Below, piece by piece: positions 40,275-49,758 of a DNA stretch of 64,000 nt. The notes under the pieces are model-generated. The model did not search any database. It had not been told where the DNA came from and saw only the letters and a list, made by a program, of their open reading frames with translations. The stretch is from positions 1 to 64,000 of IMG/VR virus record IMGVR_UViG_3300025892_002268, one strand, 5' to 3'. A program made the translations under genes and the position numbers. Source of the DNA: a virus. The stretch's first letter is position 1; every line of letters starts with the position of its first letter.

Positions 40275-40749
40275 AAATTGCATAAATGTAAGAATTGAAT
40301 CAGCTATGAAGAATACGGACATAACCAAGATAATGCACAAAGCATCATCTAAATTTATTAGAAGTTTAGATCCAGACATTATTTATACATGTGAAATAAA
40401 TGCTTTATGGAAATCTTTATTAAATTTTAAGCCTGAAAAAAACACTAAGTTTACAACGTATTTATACAAAGGTGTAATTATAGAGTGCCTAAAAGCTCTT
40501 AAGTTTGAAAAAAAGAGTAATTTATGTAGCAAATCTTTGCATGAAAACATAGCTTTGGCAGATACTGAAGATAGCTTTATGTTTGAAATTTTAGATGAAT
40601 TAGAAACAGAGGAAGAACAAGAATTGATTATAGATAAGTATAAAAACCTTACTATACAAGAAATGTCTTCCAAAAGAGCTTATAGTCGTGAAACGGTTAG
40701 AAAAAAGCTAAAAAAAATATATAGCAAGTTGAGCGAAAATCTTGATTAG
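40264..40749 (+). CDS. phage sigma-70-like factor
   Basis: 161 residues. Region 2-like: ALWKSLLNFKPEKNTKFTTYLYKG. Region 4-like helix-turn-helix: LTIQEMSSKRAYSRETVRKKLKK with a preceding LETEEEQELI. The compact two-domain layout matches phage late sigma factors. It lies just before the structural genes and is the obvious candidate to read a phage-specific promoter such as the TTTAG pairs. Confidence 0.75.
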   Translation: MKIENCINVRIESAMKNTDITKIMHKASSKFIRSLDPDIIYTCEINALWKSLLNFKPEKNTKFTTYLYKGVIIECLKALKFEKKSNLCSKSLHENIALADTEDSFMFEILDELETEEEQELIIDKYKNLTIQEMSSKRAYSRETVRKKLKKIYSKLSENLD

Positions 40750-40822
40750 TGTATAGATATGTAGGAATAGGACACTAATTTAGGAATTTGACGTAATATC
40801 ATTTTTTAATATTGGAGATATT

Positions 40823-41470
40823 ATGGCTACAACAACAGCCCAAGGTAGTGGTTCAACCGTTAATGATGGTGGAACTGTAGTAAATGGTGGCAATATTGCT
40901 TCTGACGGTCCAATGACTAACAACAGAAGTCTTGTAGAACTTGCCGATGGTGGGACAGATTATGGTTCTAAGGTCGTACAAAAAAACGTTCCTAGTTCTA
41001 ATGACTTCTCTGGAGTTATTGGAGCAAAAGGCGTTGGCGTTGGAACCTTAGCCTTTGCGCCAAATGCCCAAGAGGGAGAAAGAAATTTCTTAATCAGAGG
41101 CGCTGGCACAGCTGAAGGTAATAATGAAATAAATAACTCTTCCAGCGATCTGCTGGTCCTCCCTGCTTCTGAAGTTGCTTTAAGACAGGTTAATCCAATC
41201 CACTTAACGATTGCTACTCGTCAACTTGGCGAGGATGATGCTACGTTTGATGTATTGGCAAGACCTTCAACTGCAATGGTTCCGGGGAGATCTAAGGGTA
41301 CAGACGCTGGATCTGTTTCAACGTTTGTCAATCCTGCTGATGGTACTGCCGCCGTTGCGACAGAAATTCTACCAAGTAGAGCAGTTCCGGGCGAGCTTAC
41401 TTACCACTTTGGTTCGTTATCCGCTCCTACGACTGACGAATATAAAGCAAGAGATAGTTACGAAGTATAA
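40823..41470 (+). CDS. putative virion structural protein (215 aa)
   Basis: A Gly/Asn/Thr/Ser-rich N-terminus (GSGSTVNDGGTVVNGGN) is followed by a globular beta-rich part. It has no signal or membrane segment. It is a single gene with its own leader and a strong terminator directly behind, typical of an abundant late structural or decoration protein. The family is not recognised. Confidence 0.55.
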   Translation: MATTTAQGSGSTVNDGGTVVNGGNIASDGPMTNNRSLVELADGGTDYGSKVVQKNVPSSNDFSGVIGAKGVGVGTLAFAPNAQEGERNFLIRGAGTAEGNNEINNSSSDLLVLPASEVALRQVNPIHLTIATRQLGEDDATFDVLARPSTAMVPGRSKGTDAGSVSTFVNPADGTAAVATEILPSRAVPGELTYHFGSLSAPTTDEYKARDSYEV

Positions 41471-41490
41471 TTTATATTATTATGAGTAAC

Positions 41491-41530
41491 GGGATAGCAC
41501 CCTTCGGGGTGCTTCCCATTTTTCTTTTTA
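41491..41530 (+). terminator. rho-independent terminator
   Basis: GGGATAGCACCC-ttcg-GGGTGCTTCCC, a UUCG-capped stem, then ATTTTTC and more T. Confidence 0.88.
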
Positions 41531-41549
41531 ACTACTTGGAGAAGCAGCA

Positions 41550-42143
41550 GTGAATGAAATTACCCCAGAAATTATAGCACTTATATGTGGTGGAATTAGC
41601 GGTATAACTGGGATTATTACAATTATATGGAAGAAATTTTTGAAACCAATAGTAAAACTATGTAAAAATCAAGATTTCTTTATAGAATCTGTAGAAGAAA
41701 TTAAAAAAGAATTATCTACAAATGGTGGAAGTAGCCTTAAAGATGCTATTATAGATATGAAGGATACTGTCCATAGAATAGACAGAAGGCAGAAAATAAT
41801 AGAACAAAGAACCAAAGCAGCATTACATTACAGCAACGAGGCGTTATTTGAAACAGATATAGCTGGCAGATTAGTCTGGAGTAATGCTCATTTTTGTAGA
41901 TATGTAAGAGATAATCCAAATGATGTATCGGGATTTGATTGGTTGGCTACAATCAAAGAAGATGAAAGAGATGAATTATTAAAAGAATTTCTATCATGCA
42001 TAAAAATGAATAGAAAATTTAGTAAAGTTACACAAACACAAGATGGTAAAGAAATACGGATGTTGGGTTATCCTTATAAGATAACAGATGTAGAGCATGG
42101 TGGCTTTTTAGTTAGTATTATACCTAAAGAAGAAGAGGCTTAA
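41550..42143 (+). CDS. membrane-anchored PAS-domain protein
   Basis: 197 residues from a GTG start behind TTGGAG. One N-terminal transmembrane helix (IIALICGGISGITGIITIIW), a helical/coiled linker (about residues 25-90), then a PAS-like fold: YSNEALFETDIAGRLVWSNAHFC and FDWLATIKEDERDELLKEF. There is no kinase or output domain. It precedes a holin-like gene, so it could act as a sensor or regulator at the membrane during lysis. The PAS call is moderate. Confidence 0.65.
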   Translation: MNEITPEIIALICGGISGITGIITIIWKKFLKPIVKLCKNQDFFIESVEEIKKELSTNGGSSLKDAIIDMKDTVHRIDRRQKIIEQRTKAALHYSNEALFETDIAGRLVWSNAHFCRYVRDNPNDVSGFDWLATIKEDERDELLKEFLSCIKMNRKFSKVTQTQDGKEIRMLGYPYKITDVEHGGFLVSIIPKEEEA

Positions 42144-42144
42144 A

Positions 42145-42363
42145 ATGGCAGATAAAAATTCAGCAGCATTTACTTTAAATGTAACAGACTTAATAGATAT
42201 TGCTAAAAATACAGCATTAGTAGCACTAGCTGCTGGCTTAACGTATTTTGGTGAAAATATGGCAGACTTAGATCTGGGAAATATTGGAGTTATGCTTGTT
42301 CCAATTGCCGCAGTAGTAATTAATACTATGGTTAAGTGGGCAAAAAATAACGTACCGGAGTAA
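42145..42363 (+). CDS. holin-like membrane protein
   Basis: 72 residues with two hydrophobic segments (AKNTALVALAAGLTYFG and NIGVMLVPIAAVVINTMV) and a charged C-terminus (KWAKNNVPE). Size and position between structural and protease genes fit a class II holin. No sequence family is asserted. Confidence 0.55.
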   Translation: MADKNSAAFTLNVTDLIDIAKNTALVALAAGLTYFGENMADLDLGNIGVMLVPIAAVVINTMVKWAKNNVPE

Positions 42364-42367
42364 AAAT

Positions 42368-43288
42368 ATGTTTAATAAACCAAAAGACTTACTTAAAGCT
42401 TACAAGGATGGCTTTGTAGGTTCATGGTGTGATCCCGAAGATACAGATAAACTATTAGGAGAACTGCCACATCCACTGTTTGGTGTGGCAGCTCCTGATT
42501 TATATGGAACTGGCAAAGGTAAAGTTGCATTATTATACAAGTCTGTACAAAAGTTTGATCCCACGTTTGGAGCGCACGAGCGGCAAACCACAGGCGATTG
42601 TGTTTCACATTCTACAAGGAATTGTGTAGACGTTACACGATCTCATGAAATTATTGGTGGTGACAAAGAAGATTTTGTTACCCGCAGTGCTACTGAAGCA
42701 ATTTATGGATCTAGAGGTCATGGCGGTCAAGGAATGGCTTGCTCAAAAGCTGCTAGGTTTACAAATAAAGATGGTGGCATTTTGCTAAGGAAGGATTACG
42801 GCTTTGTTGATTTATCTAAATATAATAGTAGAACGGGAACAAGTTGGGGCAGGTCTGGAGTACCATTAGAAGTCAGAAAAGAAGGCCAAAAACATCAAGT
42901 GACAACTGTATCTCTTATAAACACCGTGGATCAGGCAAGAGACGCATTAGCTAATGGGTATGCTATAAGTGTCTGTAGTAATTATGGATTTTCTTCACGC
43001 CGTAGTCAACATGGTATAGCAAAAAAAAGCGGGTCATGGAATCACGCAATGTGCTGGTGTGCTATGGACGATTCTCACGAAGTATATAATGAAACTTTAT
43101 TTTTAATTCAAAATTCTTGGGGTACTTTTAATGGTGGCCCCAAGAGGTTTGAACAACCAGACGGTAGCTTTTGGATTAGAGAAAGAGATGCTGCTGGAAT
43201 GTTGAGGCAAAACGGAGCTTGGGTATTTAGTGATGTAGATGGGTTTCCACCAAGAAAGGTCGATTGGACCATAAACGAGGTATTTTAA
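42368..43288 (+). CDS. papain-like cysteine protease
   Basis: 306 residues with the C1A order: RQTTGDCVSHS (oxyanion Gln73, nucleophile Cys78), SWNHAMCW (His) and FLIQNSWGTFNGGP (Asn in NSWG). There is no signal peptide. Located between the holin-like gene and the large fibre, it may be a virion-associated or lysis protease, possibly cutting the protein-rich planctomycete envelope. Substrate is unknown. Confidence 0.75.
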   Translation: MFNKPKDLLKAYKDGFVGSWCDPEDTDKLLGELPHPLFGVAAPDLYGTGKGKVALLYKSVQKFDPTFGAHERQTTGDCVSHSTRNCVDVTRSHEIIGGDKEDFVTRSATEAIYGSRGHGGQGMACSKAARFTNKDGGILLRKDYGFVDLSKYNSRTGTSWGRSGVPLEVRKEGQKHQVTTVSLINTVDQARDALANGYAISVCSNYGFSSRRSQHGIAKKSGSWNHAMCWCAMDDSHEVYNETLFLIQNSWGTFNGGPKRFEQPDGSFWIRERDAAGMLRQNGAWVFSDVDGFPPRKVDWTINEVF

Positions 43289-46200
43289 TGGCATCTTTAT
43301 TCAAGAATCTACAGATACGAAGAGGAACGGCAGCAGACTTTAAAGCAACAGATCCAATATTAAAAGCTGGAGAACCAGCTATATCTTTAGATACTGGTGA
43401 ATTAAAGATAGGCGATGGAATATCTAAATGGTCTGATTTAGCCTATTTTTCAAGCGTATTAGTAAAAACAGCCATAGTCAACATACCTTCTATACAAGCT
43501 AATACTTCTCACACTCTAAAAATACCGATAGATAGTATTTCTCTGGATCATGAATATGCTATTGTTACTGCTCCAGATTCTATCCTTCCTGACTATATTG
43601 ATATTAGATATTCTTACGCATCTGATACAGACGAAGTATCTGTAGTATTAACTAATATTGATAATTCTGTAGTTGATGGAAATGCTAACGGTAATGCTTC
43701 AGTAGCTACTAATAATGTTAAATTACATATTCTATGCTATATAACTGACGTTGTTACTGTAACTACTACCACAACAACAACTCCAGACCCAATTGTGGAT
43801 GATGTATTCTCATTTGGATATAATGAATTTGGTCAATTGGGCTTAAAAGATAAGGCAAATAGGAATATCCCAACATTCATATACGATAATAATACTAAGT
43901 GGACACAGTTTGCCGCTGGAAATTATCACACTCTCGCTATAGACTCTGAAAACAACATACACAGCGTTGGCTATAATTATTATGGTCAACTTGGATTAGG
44001 AAACAGTGGAGGCGGGACAAATAGACTCTCATTAGAAAAGGTGAGCAAGTCTTACTTTAAAGATGGTAGTGTATACTCCAACAATCCTCAGTGGAGATAT
44101 ATATCGGCGGGTTCGTATCACTCTCTAGCAGTCGATGTTAGTGGTAATTTATTCACATGTGGAGATGGTTCATATGGAGCTTTGGGACTAGGCCATCAAG
44201 TTGGTGTTAATGAATTTACACTAGTTGGACAGCAATACTATTTTATAGATCTGGATAGACTTACAGAAAATAGTACAGATGGATCTTGTTTTACACTTAA
44301 TGAAATCTCAGATCCTAAATATAAATTTGTAGCTAATGGCGATGGAGAATACATAATATCTGGTATTCCAATAAGTAATCCTGTCACTGTAACAATTCCG
44401 TATACTAACGGGGTAAGGGGCGGTGGTTTAGATGGCAAATGGTTCAAGGGTGATGATCAATTACTTGCTTACAGTGGAGAAAATCTAGAGACTACTGTAG
44501 GAACTAAACATTATTTTTCAGGGAACATATCTATAGATGTCTCTGGTGATTATGGAGCCATATCGCTTCATTCGCTAAATGATAATATGTGTAACTACAA
44601 TGAAATCATACACTTTCAAAGTCCTAATGCTAGCTGGGAAGATATATCAGCTGGGAATCACCATTCTTTAGGTGTAAAGAACTCTGGACTGTATGCTTGG
44701 GGACATAATAGCTATGGTCAGGTTGGAACTGGTAATCATGAAGATGTCCTTATTCCAACCTTAGTAGGTGGAAGTAAATATTATTCACAAGTTGCCGCCG
44801 GTAAAAATCACTCTTTAGCTTTAGACTCAGACGGTACAGTTCATAGCTTTGGCAATAATCTTTATGGACAATTAGGTATAGGTAATGCTTCTCACAAGGA
44901 TACTCCAACTCCAATTCTTTTTGATTTTTCACAGATAAGTGATAGCAATTTCACCAACCTTCCTACAGATGCTAATTGGAATAATGGTGATGGAATATAT
45001 TTTACACCTCCACTGGCTACTGAAACTTCTTACAATCCTATAGAAAGATATGTCTTAGAAGAAGGTACATACATTATTAGAAATGTTCCTTCTACGCATC
45101 CTATAGCTATTTTAAACGGAGGTGTAGAAGATAAGATAACATATAGTGGAGATAATAATGCTGGATGTTTATCAGTAAATCAAACTACTTCTGATGGTAA
45201 ATATAATTTTTACTGGGGTGATGTTTATATTACTGTAACAGGAGATTTTGAAAAGGTCAGTATTTACTGCGCCAATCATGGATATATGGGTGGCAAAAAC
45301 TTATTCTTTTACGCAACTCCTTCTTATAATCCTGAAAATATATCTGCTGGTACAAATCATACGGTAATAAGAACTGATACAGATCAAGTTTTAACTTTTG
45401 GTCGTAATAATTATGGTCAATTAGGAACTGGAGATAATCAAGACAGAAATGTTCCCTTTAGAGTTAGTGAAGATAATATTAAATATATAGACGCTGGTGG
45501 AGACCATACGCTTTTTGTTGATTCAAGTAAATACATATGGTCTTTTGGAGACAATCAACATGGAGAGTTGGGATTAGCAGATAATATAGCTAGATCTACA
45601 CCTGAAAGATTGAACAACTCTATCAGGTGGAAAAATGTATATGCTGGAGGCAGCCATTCCTTTGCTACCGTTTTTGCTTTTTATCCCAATGTTCCTTCTA
45701 ATTTTAAAGTCCAAAATGCAGACGACAGTAACCTAGTAGGCAATAGGCAGTTAATGTTAAGCTGGAATCACGTTACGGCGTATGATGAAGCGATTACTCA
45801 CTACGTAATAGAATACTCAGCAGATAATGGAAATAGTTGGGTAGTCTATGACAATGAGGCTTTAGCTTATAAGTTCTACACTGATAGTTTCTTAGGAGCT
45901 ACCAGAGAAGATACACAAAGTACAACATTTAGCTACATAATTGACAGTCTAGACAATACATACAATTATCTAGTAAGAATCGCTGGCGTAAATGCTACTG
46001 GTACTGGTCAATACATAACAAGTAGCCAGCCAGTTTCTCCAAAGGAAGCAGTAGATTTAGATTTTGCTAATGTACTTCTCTATTCCCACTTGGACAATGG
46101 CAATATTGCAGATATATCAAATTACACTTGGCCTCATACCGCTTACTTTAATACGAATGCTACCAGATACCTCGATGGTAACTTTGGAGAAGCTTTGAGA

Positions 46201-46737
46201 TTATATGAGTATGACGGAATAAAATATGATGCTAATCTACACTTAGACGGAGAATTTACTATTGAATTCTTTATTAATCCAAGAAATTACGCAGCTGACA
46301 CTAGCTCAAGCCGTTCCAATCCTATCATAACACTTAAAAAGAATAGCGAAGAATTTTTGAGGATGGCTTATAACGGTTCAGACGCATCTACCTATACATT
46401 TTCACTTTATAAACAGGATGAAACAACTAGCCTAGCAAGCGTTCCTTTGACAGAAATTAATCAGCAAAAGGTGGAAGGATTTGCACATATAGCAATAACA
46501 AGAACTAGCGGCGCTCCAGATAATCCATCTAGCGTAGAAGTTGTAAGATTGTTTTACAATGGATTACTAATTGATAGTGGTAGAGATGTAACAGAGTATG
46601 ATATTAATAATATACTTCTTGGATCTGGTATGAATAGTTTTTATGACTTTGACATAGATGAATTCAGAATTACTAGCGGCGTTAGGTACGATCACGAACA
46701 AAGCTTTAATCCCACTACTAAACCATTTGGAATTTAA
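43288..46737 (+). CDS. RCC1-propeller tail fibre
   Basis: 1,149 residues. The N-terminus LQIRRGTAADF...LKIGDGISKWSDL is an Mtd_N-type fibre repeat. After a VTTTTTTTPDP linker come seven RCC1 signatures (such as GYNYYGQLGLG, FGRNNYGQLGTG), one per blade of a beta-propeller. Two similar inserted beta-domains (about 330-430 and 560-680) interrupt it, the second with YCANHGYMGG. An FN3-like domain (SNFKVQNADD) and a LamG-like C-terminal domain (about 930-1149) follow. It is the likely receptor-binding fibre. Confidence 0.85.
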   Translation: MASLFKNLQIRRGTAADFKATDPILKAGEPAISLDTGELKIGDGISKWSDLAYFSSVLVKTAIVNIPSIQANTSHTLKIPIDSISLDHEYAIVTAPDSILPDYIDIRYSYASDTDEVSVVLTNIDNSVVDGNANGNASVATNNVKLHILCYITDVVTVTTTTTTTPDPIVDDVFSFGYNEFGQLGLKDKANRNIPTFIYDNNTKWTQFAAGNYHTLAIDSENNIHSVGYNYYGQLGLGNSGGGTNRLSLEKVSKSYFKDGSVYSNNPQWRYISAGSYHSLAVDVSGNLFTCGDGSYGALGLGHQVGVNEFTLVGQQYYFIDLDRLTENSTDGSCFTLNEISDPKYKFVANGDGEYIISGIPISNPVTVTIPYTNGVRGGGLDGKWFKGDDQLLAYSGENLETTVGTKHYFSGNISIDVSGDYGAISLHSLNDNMCNYNEIIHFQSPNASWEDISAGNHHSLGVKNSGLYAWGHNSYGQVGTGNHEDVLIPTLVGGSKYYSQVAAGKNHSLALDSDGTVHSFGNNLYGQLGIGNASHKDTPTPILFDFSQISDSNFTNLPTDANWNNGDGIYFTPPLATETSYNPIERYVLEEGTYIIRNVPSTHPIAILNGGVEDKITYSGDNNAGCLSVNQTTSDGKYNFYWGDVYITVTGDFEKVSIYCANHGYMGGKNLFFYATPSYNPENISAGTNHTVIRTDTDQVLTFGRNNYGQLGTGDNQDRNVPFRVSEDNIKYIDAGGDHTLFVDSSKYIWSFGDNQHGELGLADNIARSTPERLNNSIRWKNVYAGGSHSFATVFAFYPNVPSNFKVQNADDSNLVGNRQLMLSWNHVTAYDEAITHYVIEYSADNGNSWVVYDNEALAYKFYTDSFLGATREDTQSTTFSYIIDSLDNTYNYLVRIAGVNATGTGQYITSSQPVSPKEAVDLDFANVLLYSHLDNGNIADISNYTWPHTAYFNTNATRYLDGNFGEALRLYEYDGIKYDANLHLDGEFTIEFFINPRNYAADTSSSRSNPIITLKKNSEEFLRMAYNGSDASTYTFSLYKQDETTSLASVPLTEINQQKVEGFAHIAITRTSGAPDNPSSVEVVRLFYNGLLIDSGRDVTEYDINNILLGSGMNSFYDFDIDEFRITSGVRYDHEQSFNPTTKPFGI

Positions 46738-46739
46738 CC

Positions 46740-47543
46740 ATGAGTGAAAATAAAAGTGCTAGCCATATAAAATTTAAAAGAGATACAGAAACAAATCTTG
46801 CTAGCTATATAACAACCGTGGGAGAGCCAGTATTATCAACTGATACTAAATTAGTTAGAATTGGTGATGGTGGATCTCATTCAATTATTAGTCCTTTAGC
46901 AGATCGTGCATATACTGACGATCAAGACGCTATAACATTAGCTTCAGCCAAGACTTATACTGATACAGAAATTGGTTCTTTAATTGACGGCGCTCCCGAT
47001 GCTCTGAATACTTTAAATGAAATTGCATCAGCTTTAGATGATAATCCAAACATTTTAGACATTGTTGAAAAAGTCATAAGCGTCGGAGAAATTAGCAATG
47101 TCTCTGGAACAAAGAATGATTGGGATTTAGAATCTGTAGATACTAATTTCATTAAAATCAATCCTAATGGAGCATTGACAATTACGGGAATATCTTCTGC
47201 ATATACTCATAAAAAATTTACGATTGCAAACTCATCATCGTCTTATAGCATTACACTTGTTCCACAGGCCACAGCTAGTCAAGGTGAAAATCAATTAAGG
47301 TTCTTAGAAGGAATTGGAGCTGTTCTAGATCCTACAGAGCAAGCAGATTTTATATATGACAGCACTAATGAAGAATGGATAGTCATTAAAAGTGGCGTAA
47401 ACTCTAACGTTAGGCCTGTCATAAATGCTGGTGAAACAGAAGTAAGTGGCGTGTATAATATGGTAATCATTAGTAGTGCAGCATATACTAACTTACAAAG
47501 TAGCAACAATACAGATCCAAATACAATATACTTCGTTCCATAA
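46740..47543 (+). CDS. tail fibre protein
   Basis: 267 residues. IKFKRDTETNL...KLVRIGDGGSHSI is a variant Mtd_N-type start. A helical SAKTYTDTEIGSLIDGAPDALNTLNEIA trimerisation-like region and a C-terminal YNMVIISSAAYTNL...PNTIYFVP motif follow. That C-terminal motif recurs in the next protein. Confidence 0.75.
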   Translation: MSENKSASHIKFKRDTETNLASYITTVGEPVLSTDTKLVRIGDGGSHSIISPLADRAYTDDQDAITLASAKTYTDTEIGSLIDGAPDALNTLNEIASALDDNPNILDIVEKVISVGEISNVSGTKNDWDLESVDTNFIKINPNGALTITGISSAYTHKKFTIANSSSSYSITLVPQATASQGENQLRFLEGIGAVLDPTEQADFIYDSTNEEWIVIKSGVNSNVRPVINAGETEVSGVYNMVIISSAAYTNLQSSNNTDPNTIYFVP

Positions 47544-47553
47544 GGGGTAAATA

Positions 47554-48318
47554 ATGCCAGATTATAGCAAAACAAGAATTCAATTACGTAGAGGAACAGC
47601 TGCTGAATTAGCTGCTGCTAATCCAGTTTTAGGACAAGGTGAACCCGCATTTGCTACAGATACAAACAATCTAAAAATTGGTGACGGTTCAACAGCATAC
47701 TCCAGCCTCAGCGCGATCTCTGGTGGTGGTGGCGGTGGTGGATCTGAAGTAAACGATTTAACGGCAAGTGTAACTTGGGCCAATGTGCCAGATGCTAACA
47801 TTACCGAGAGTTCGGTTGTTCAACATTCTGGAGCTTTACAAGTCACCGAATCGCAAGTAGTAGACTTGGGGTCATATATCACAACAGAAACAGACCCTGT
47901 TTTTATCGCACATACTGTTAATAGCATTACGGATGGGACCGGCTTGTTACAAAATGATGGAGCGGGCAATTGGAGTTACGATAACTCGACATATTTAACC
48001 TCAGTGACAAACATAGATACAACTAATTTTAATGCAACAGCAATCGTTACAGAGACTGAAGGTATTAGTAGCAACGATAATGATACTACTCTACCTACAT
48101 CGGCGGCTGTAAAAGATTATGTAGATAATAACGCTGGTACTACCTATACGGCTGGCGATGGATTGACTCTTACTGGCACAGAATTTAGTGCAGATTTATT
48201 AAGCGACACTTCCGCTGTTGCTAATTCTGTGCAAATTACAAACATCGTAGCTATTAGTCAGAATAATTATAATTCCTTGGGTAGCTATGACGCTAATACT
48301 CTTTATTACATAACATAG
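47554..48318 (+). CDS. tail fibre protein with Mtd_N-type domain
   Basis: 254 residues. IQLRRGTAAELAAANPVLGQG followed by NNLKIGDGSTAYSSL is a classic Mtd_N-like block. A G7 linker precedes beta-rich sequence and TSAAVKDYVDNN. It ends with ISQNNYNSLGSYDANTLYYI, the motif shared with the preceding fibre. Confidence 0.8.
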   Translation: MPDYSKTRIQLRRGTAAELAAANPVLGQGEPAFATDTNNLKIGDGSTAYSSLSAISGGGGGGGSEVNDLTASVTWANVPDANITESSVVQHSGALQVTESQVVDLGSYITTETDPVFIAHTVNSITDGTGLLQNDGAGNWSYDNSTYLTSVTNIDTTNFNATAIVTETEGISSNDNDTTLPTSAAVKDYVDNNAGTTYTAGDGLTLTGTEFSADLLSDTSAVANSVQITNIVAISQNNYNSLGSYDANTLYYIT

Positions 48319-48325
48319 GCTTATT

Positions 48326-49249
48326 ATGAAATTTGGATCTACAGACATTTCGCAACACTATGTTGGTTCATCGTTAGTTCCACGTATTTATAACTGTGAA
48401 GATACTAGTTATATACTAAACGAAACCGCCTTTGATGCAGATGTTTTAATCATTGGTGGTGGTGGAGGTGGTGCTACTTCACTTGGAGGTGGTGGTGGTG
48501 GTGCTGGTGGGTATAGAACATTTACTAAAAAATATTACACTGGAACAAACTATACCGTAACCGTTGGTGCTGGTGGATCAGCTAATTCTACGGGAAGCGA
48601 TTCTTCAATAGAAAGAATTGGCTCAGGCGGTGGAGCTGGTGGCACAACAACCGGCGGCAACGGTGGTTCGGGTGGTGGAGGACAGGGTTTTAGCTCTTTT
48701 TCTGGTGGATCGTCCACATCGCCAAGATGCAACGGTTCTGCACAAGGTAATGGTGGAAGCGGAGGGAACGGCACATTTGCCCAAGGTGGTGGAGGAGGTG
48801 GCGCTTCTACTGCTGCTTCTGGTGCTGGCAATGGAGGCAATGGAACAGCTAGTTCAATTACAGGATCTAGCATAACAAGAGCTGGCGGTGGAGGCGGTGG
48901 AGACACAACTGCTGGGTTTGGATTTGGTAGTCCTAGTCCCGGTTCTGGAGGTTCTGGTGGAGGTGGCAATGGTGGTTCTGGCAATACTTCTGGTAATGCA
49001 TCACTAGCCGCTGGAGCAAACGCTACGGCAAATACAGGATCTGGAGGAGGAGGAGGTGCTTACTACAAAGACGGCGGTAGCAACAGCAGTGGTGCTGGAG
49101 GTAATGGTGGTTCTGGATTTGTTGTTTTAAAATACCCCAACACAAAAACAATTACCGTTGGAGCTGGATTAACTTCATCCACAATTACAGCTGGAGATTA
49201 TAAAATCACACAAATTACAGCTGGCACAGATACAATAAGTTTCTCATAA
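48326..49249 (+). CDS. glycine-rich tail-tip adhesin
   Basis: 307 residues. The centre is a long run of GG and GGGG blocks (about 45-270), as in polyglycine-II adhesins at the tips of T-even-like fibres, with a short C-terminal beta segment (KTITVGAGLTSSTI). Length variation in such repeats alters host range. It probably forms the distal receptor-binding part with the RCC1 fibre. Confidence 0.7.
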   Translation: MKFGSTDISQHYVGSSLVPRIYNCEDTSYILNETAFDADVLIIGGGGGGATSLGGGGGGAGGYRTFTKKYYTGTNYTVTVGAGGSANSTGSDSSIERIGSGGGAGGTTTGGNGGSGGGGQGFSSFSGGSSTSPRCNGSAQGNGGSGGNGTFAQGGGGGGASTAASGAGNGGNGTASSITGSSITRAGGGGGGDTTAGFGFGSPSPGSGGSGGGGNGGSGNTSGNASLAAGANATANTGSGGGGGAYYKDGGSNSSGAGGNGGSGFVVLKYPNTKTITVGAGLTSSTITAGDYKITQITAGTDTISFS

Positions 49250-49258
49250 GGATATAAC

Positions 49259-49642
49259 ATGGCACATTACGCTTTACTGGATGAAAACAACATTGTCACA
49301 CAAGTCATCACTGGAATAGACGAAGGTGGTGATACTGATTGGGAAGCATACTACGCTGATAAAACAGGACAAACTTGCAAACGAACATCTTATAATACAA
49401 AATTTGGTATTCACACAGAAGGTGGTACTCCCTTTAGAAAAAACTATGCTGGCATTGGATATTTATATAATCAAGAAAAAAATGCATTTATTCCTCCAAA
49501 GCCGTATAATAGTTGGGTTCTTGTAGAGGACTCATGCGATTGGAAAGCTCCCGTTCCCATGCCAACAGAACCGTTAGCGGAAAACGAATTTTATGTTTGG
49601 AACGAACAAACAACGAGTTGGATTATTTCTAATTTGGAATAG
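49259..49642 (+). CDS. conserved tail-associated protein (127 aa)
   Basis: Begins MAHYALLDENNIVTQVITG; later CKRTSYNTKFG, LRKNYAGIGYLYN-like and FIPPKPYNSWVLVEDSCDWKAP. This combination is very common in tail proteins of marine and cyanobacterial phages. A fibre-cap or adaptor role is likely. Confidence 0.75.
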   Translation: MAHYALLDENNIVTQVITGIDEGGDTDWEAYYADKTGQTCKRTSYNTKFGIHTEGGTPFRKNYAGIGYLYNQEKNAFIPPKPYNSWVLVEDSCDWKAPVPMPTEPLAENEFYVWNEQTTSWIISNLE

Positions 49643-49650
49643 AAAATATC

Positions 49651-49743
49651 ATGCCACCAATTTACTTAGGAGACGTACCCGTAATAGTGTATAAAGGAGA
49701 GGTGGCTATAACACCAAATATAGCTCCAGCTTACATAACTTAA
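49651..49743 (+). CDS. 30-residue tail micropeptide
   Basis: MPPIYLGDVPVIVYKGEVAI resembles the IYLGxxxVxxVYxG repeat found in longer phage tail proteins, here as a free 30-residue frame. The ribosome-binding site is weak. It could be a remnant of a larger fibre gene. Confidence 0.4.
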   Translation: MPPIYLGDVPVIVYKGEVAITPNIAPAYIT

Positions 49744-49758
49744 AACAAGGAGAATTAA

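Noticed and set aside
48550-48984. Long minus-strand frame rich in proline
   Set aside because: It is the mirror of glycine-rich codons in the adhesin gene and has no start signal or neighbours on that strand.
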